The notes under the pieces: generated by a model
What the model saw: the letters and a program-made list of their open reading frames with translations, nothing else
Database searches by the model: none
What the model was told of the DNA's origin: nothing
Shown: positions 6,357-7,195 of the stretch, piece by piece
How the letters are laid out: every line of letters begins with the position of its first letter
Position numbering within the stretch: position 1 is the first letter of the stretch
Assembly (NCBI GenBank): GCA_937959095.1
Contig: CALGLY010000437.1
Location: 1 to 7,195 of the forward strand
From: an uncultured Saprospiraceae bacterium
GTDB taxonomy: Bacteria > Bacteroidota > Bacteroidia > Chitinophagales > Saprospiraceae
Direction: 5' to 3'
Length of the DNA: 7,195 bases
Program-made: the position numbers and the translations under genes

Positions 6357-6387
6357 CAAAACTACGATTAAATGCCATCGAACGCAA
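6357..6387 (-). promoter_or_regulatory. Bacteroidota-type promoter upstream of corA
   Basis: Read on the minus strand, TTG (6387-6385) is followed after 20 bases by TAGTTTTG (6364-6357). This matches the Bacteroidota -33/-7 pattern TTTG-N19-21-TAnnTTTG, except that the first T of TTTG is A. Transcription would begin near 6350, about 14 bases before the ATG at 6336. That leaves a very short leader and excludes the upstream TTG and ATG from the message. Confidence 0.55.
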
Positions 6388-6406
6388 TCTTTGAACGTAG
6401 AAGCTC

Positions 6407-7195
6407 CTAGAATTTCATAGGATTAGGATAGAGAAAGCTATAATTTAAACTTCGCTTTACTTTGGCATTGGAAATAATCTTAAAAAAAGGCATTGTATCA
6501 GATAAAAAGGTGGGTGCTTCTAGTCCTTCTTTTTCTGCTTGTGCGATATAAAATGCACGCCGAGTAGGATGTTCATCAGCACAAACATTGAAGATTTTAC
6601 CCCATTTATTTTGTGCGATTATTTGTTCAATAATGCCAATACAATCCGCTTGATGTACGAGATTAATCGGCGCATTACCATTTGGTACGTCTTTTTTAGC
6701 TGCTAAAAATCGACCTGCTTTACGCGTTCCTCCTACCAAACCAGCCATACGAACTATGGTGACTTGCACTTCTTCGACTGCTTGCAGAGCCCATTCGATT
6801 TGTACTAATGCTTTACCACTTGCACGCTGCGGTCGGGGTGTGTCTTCTTCCGTCACTACCCTATTTTCATTGCCATAAACACCTGTAGAGCTTACAAAAA
6901 TGATTTTAGCAACTCCTGCTTCTATCGCCTTCGTCAACAATAAACGGATCTGCATAGGATGTGCTTGTTCTACCGTCGGATTTCGGCGATTGGGTGGGAT
7001 ATTGATAATTAGTAACTCACTTTTTTTTAGAAAGTCCTTGAGTTTACTATCTGTGCGACCATCTATTTTGAGTAAATGTGCTTCAATTCCCGCTTCGCGT
7101 AATAAAGGTAGTTTCGCAGCCGTCGTCGTCGAGCCTTTTACTTCGTGTCCTTTTTCTAGCAGCAATTTTGCTAAGGGAAACCCCAACCAACCGCA
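6407..7195 (-). CDS. Atypical SDR / NAD-dependent epimerase-like protein, YeeZ type (5' end outside window)
   Basis: The frame stays open to the window edge, so a few N-terminal residues are missing; 262 are visible. It begins CGWLGFPLAKLLLEKGHEV, the glycine-rich nucleotide-binding loop of a Rossmann fold. FVSSTGVYGNE follows in the middle, then RMAGLVGG, AGRF, and INLVHQADCIGII. FNVCADEHPTRRAFY lies near the C-terminus. This order matches the E. coli YeeZ family from memory. At the place where extended SDRs carry the catalytic YxxxK there is RASGKAL, without the Tyr, so classical epimerase chemistry is doubtful and the substrate is unknown. The first in-window start-like codon, TTG at 7186, falls inside the nucleotide-binding loop and cannot be the start. 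The stop at 6407-6409 is 70 bases before the preferred corA start on the same strand. Confidence 0.85.
   Translation of the reverse strand, partial: CGWLGFPLAKLLLEKGHEVKGSTTTAAKLPLLREAGIEAHLLKIDGRTDSKLKDFLKKSELLIINIPPNRRNPTVEQAHPMQIRLLLTKAIEAGVAKIIFVSSTGVYGNENRVVTEEDTPRPQRASGKALVQIEWALQAVEEVQVTIVRMAGLVGGTRKAGRFLAAKKDVPNGNAPINLVHQADCIGIIEQIIAQNKWGKIFNVCADEHPTRRAFYIAQAEKEGLEAPTFLSDTMPFFKIISNAKVKRSLNYSFLYPNPMKF

Overview
The window looks like a piece of a Bacteroidota chromosome, possibly from the Saprospiria or a related marine or environmental lineage (the lineage is a guess). The evidence is an AT-rich background, A-rich start-codon upstream regions instead of GGAGG ribosome sites, a promoter of the Bacteroidota type (TTG-N20-TAnnTTTG) before corA, a signal peptide ending in FAQQ, and protein variants such as GSSNVL in TrpD. 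All genes look chromosomal. No phage, plasmid, CRISPR, tRNA or rRNA gene is visible.

Layout. Positions 1-2646 (+ strand) hold the first committed steps of tryptophan synthesis: the 3' part of trpE, then trpG and trpD, closed by a strong bidirectional hairpin terminator at about 2657-2702. TrpE and TrpG form anthranilate synthase and TrpD uses its product. The usual downstream genes (trpC, trpF, trpB, trpA) do not follow, so the pathway is split. Two palindrome-rich, relatively GC-rich pieces interrupt this operon. One is a 165-bp imperfect inverted repeat between trpE and trpG (828-992). The other is a 42-bp segment fused in frame to the 3' end of trpG (1595-1636). They share a CCGCC-(5-7)-CGGACAGG block on opposite strands.

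Positions 2711-4479 (- strand) carry an exported thioredoxin-like protein and, upstream of it, a bifunctional RibD (riboflavin synthesis) with unusual substitutions in the deaminase loop. A 198-bp AT-rich divergent spacer separates ribD from a + strand gene (4678-5307). That gene encodes an AP2-type DNA-binding domain behind a degenerate HNH-like module, and is probably a homing-endonuclease-derived DNA-binding protein. A second bidirectional terminator (5312-5353) closes it. The remainder (- strand) encodes a CorA-family Mg2+/Co2+ transporter and the 5'-truncated end of an atypical SDR protein of the YeeZ type.

The most interesting items are the mosaic inverted repeat and its likely relative inside trpG, and the AP2/degenerate-HNH protein. 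I see no complete new multi-gene system here.
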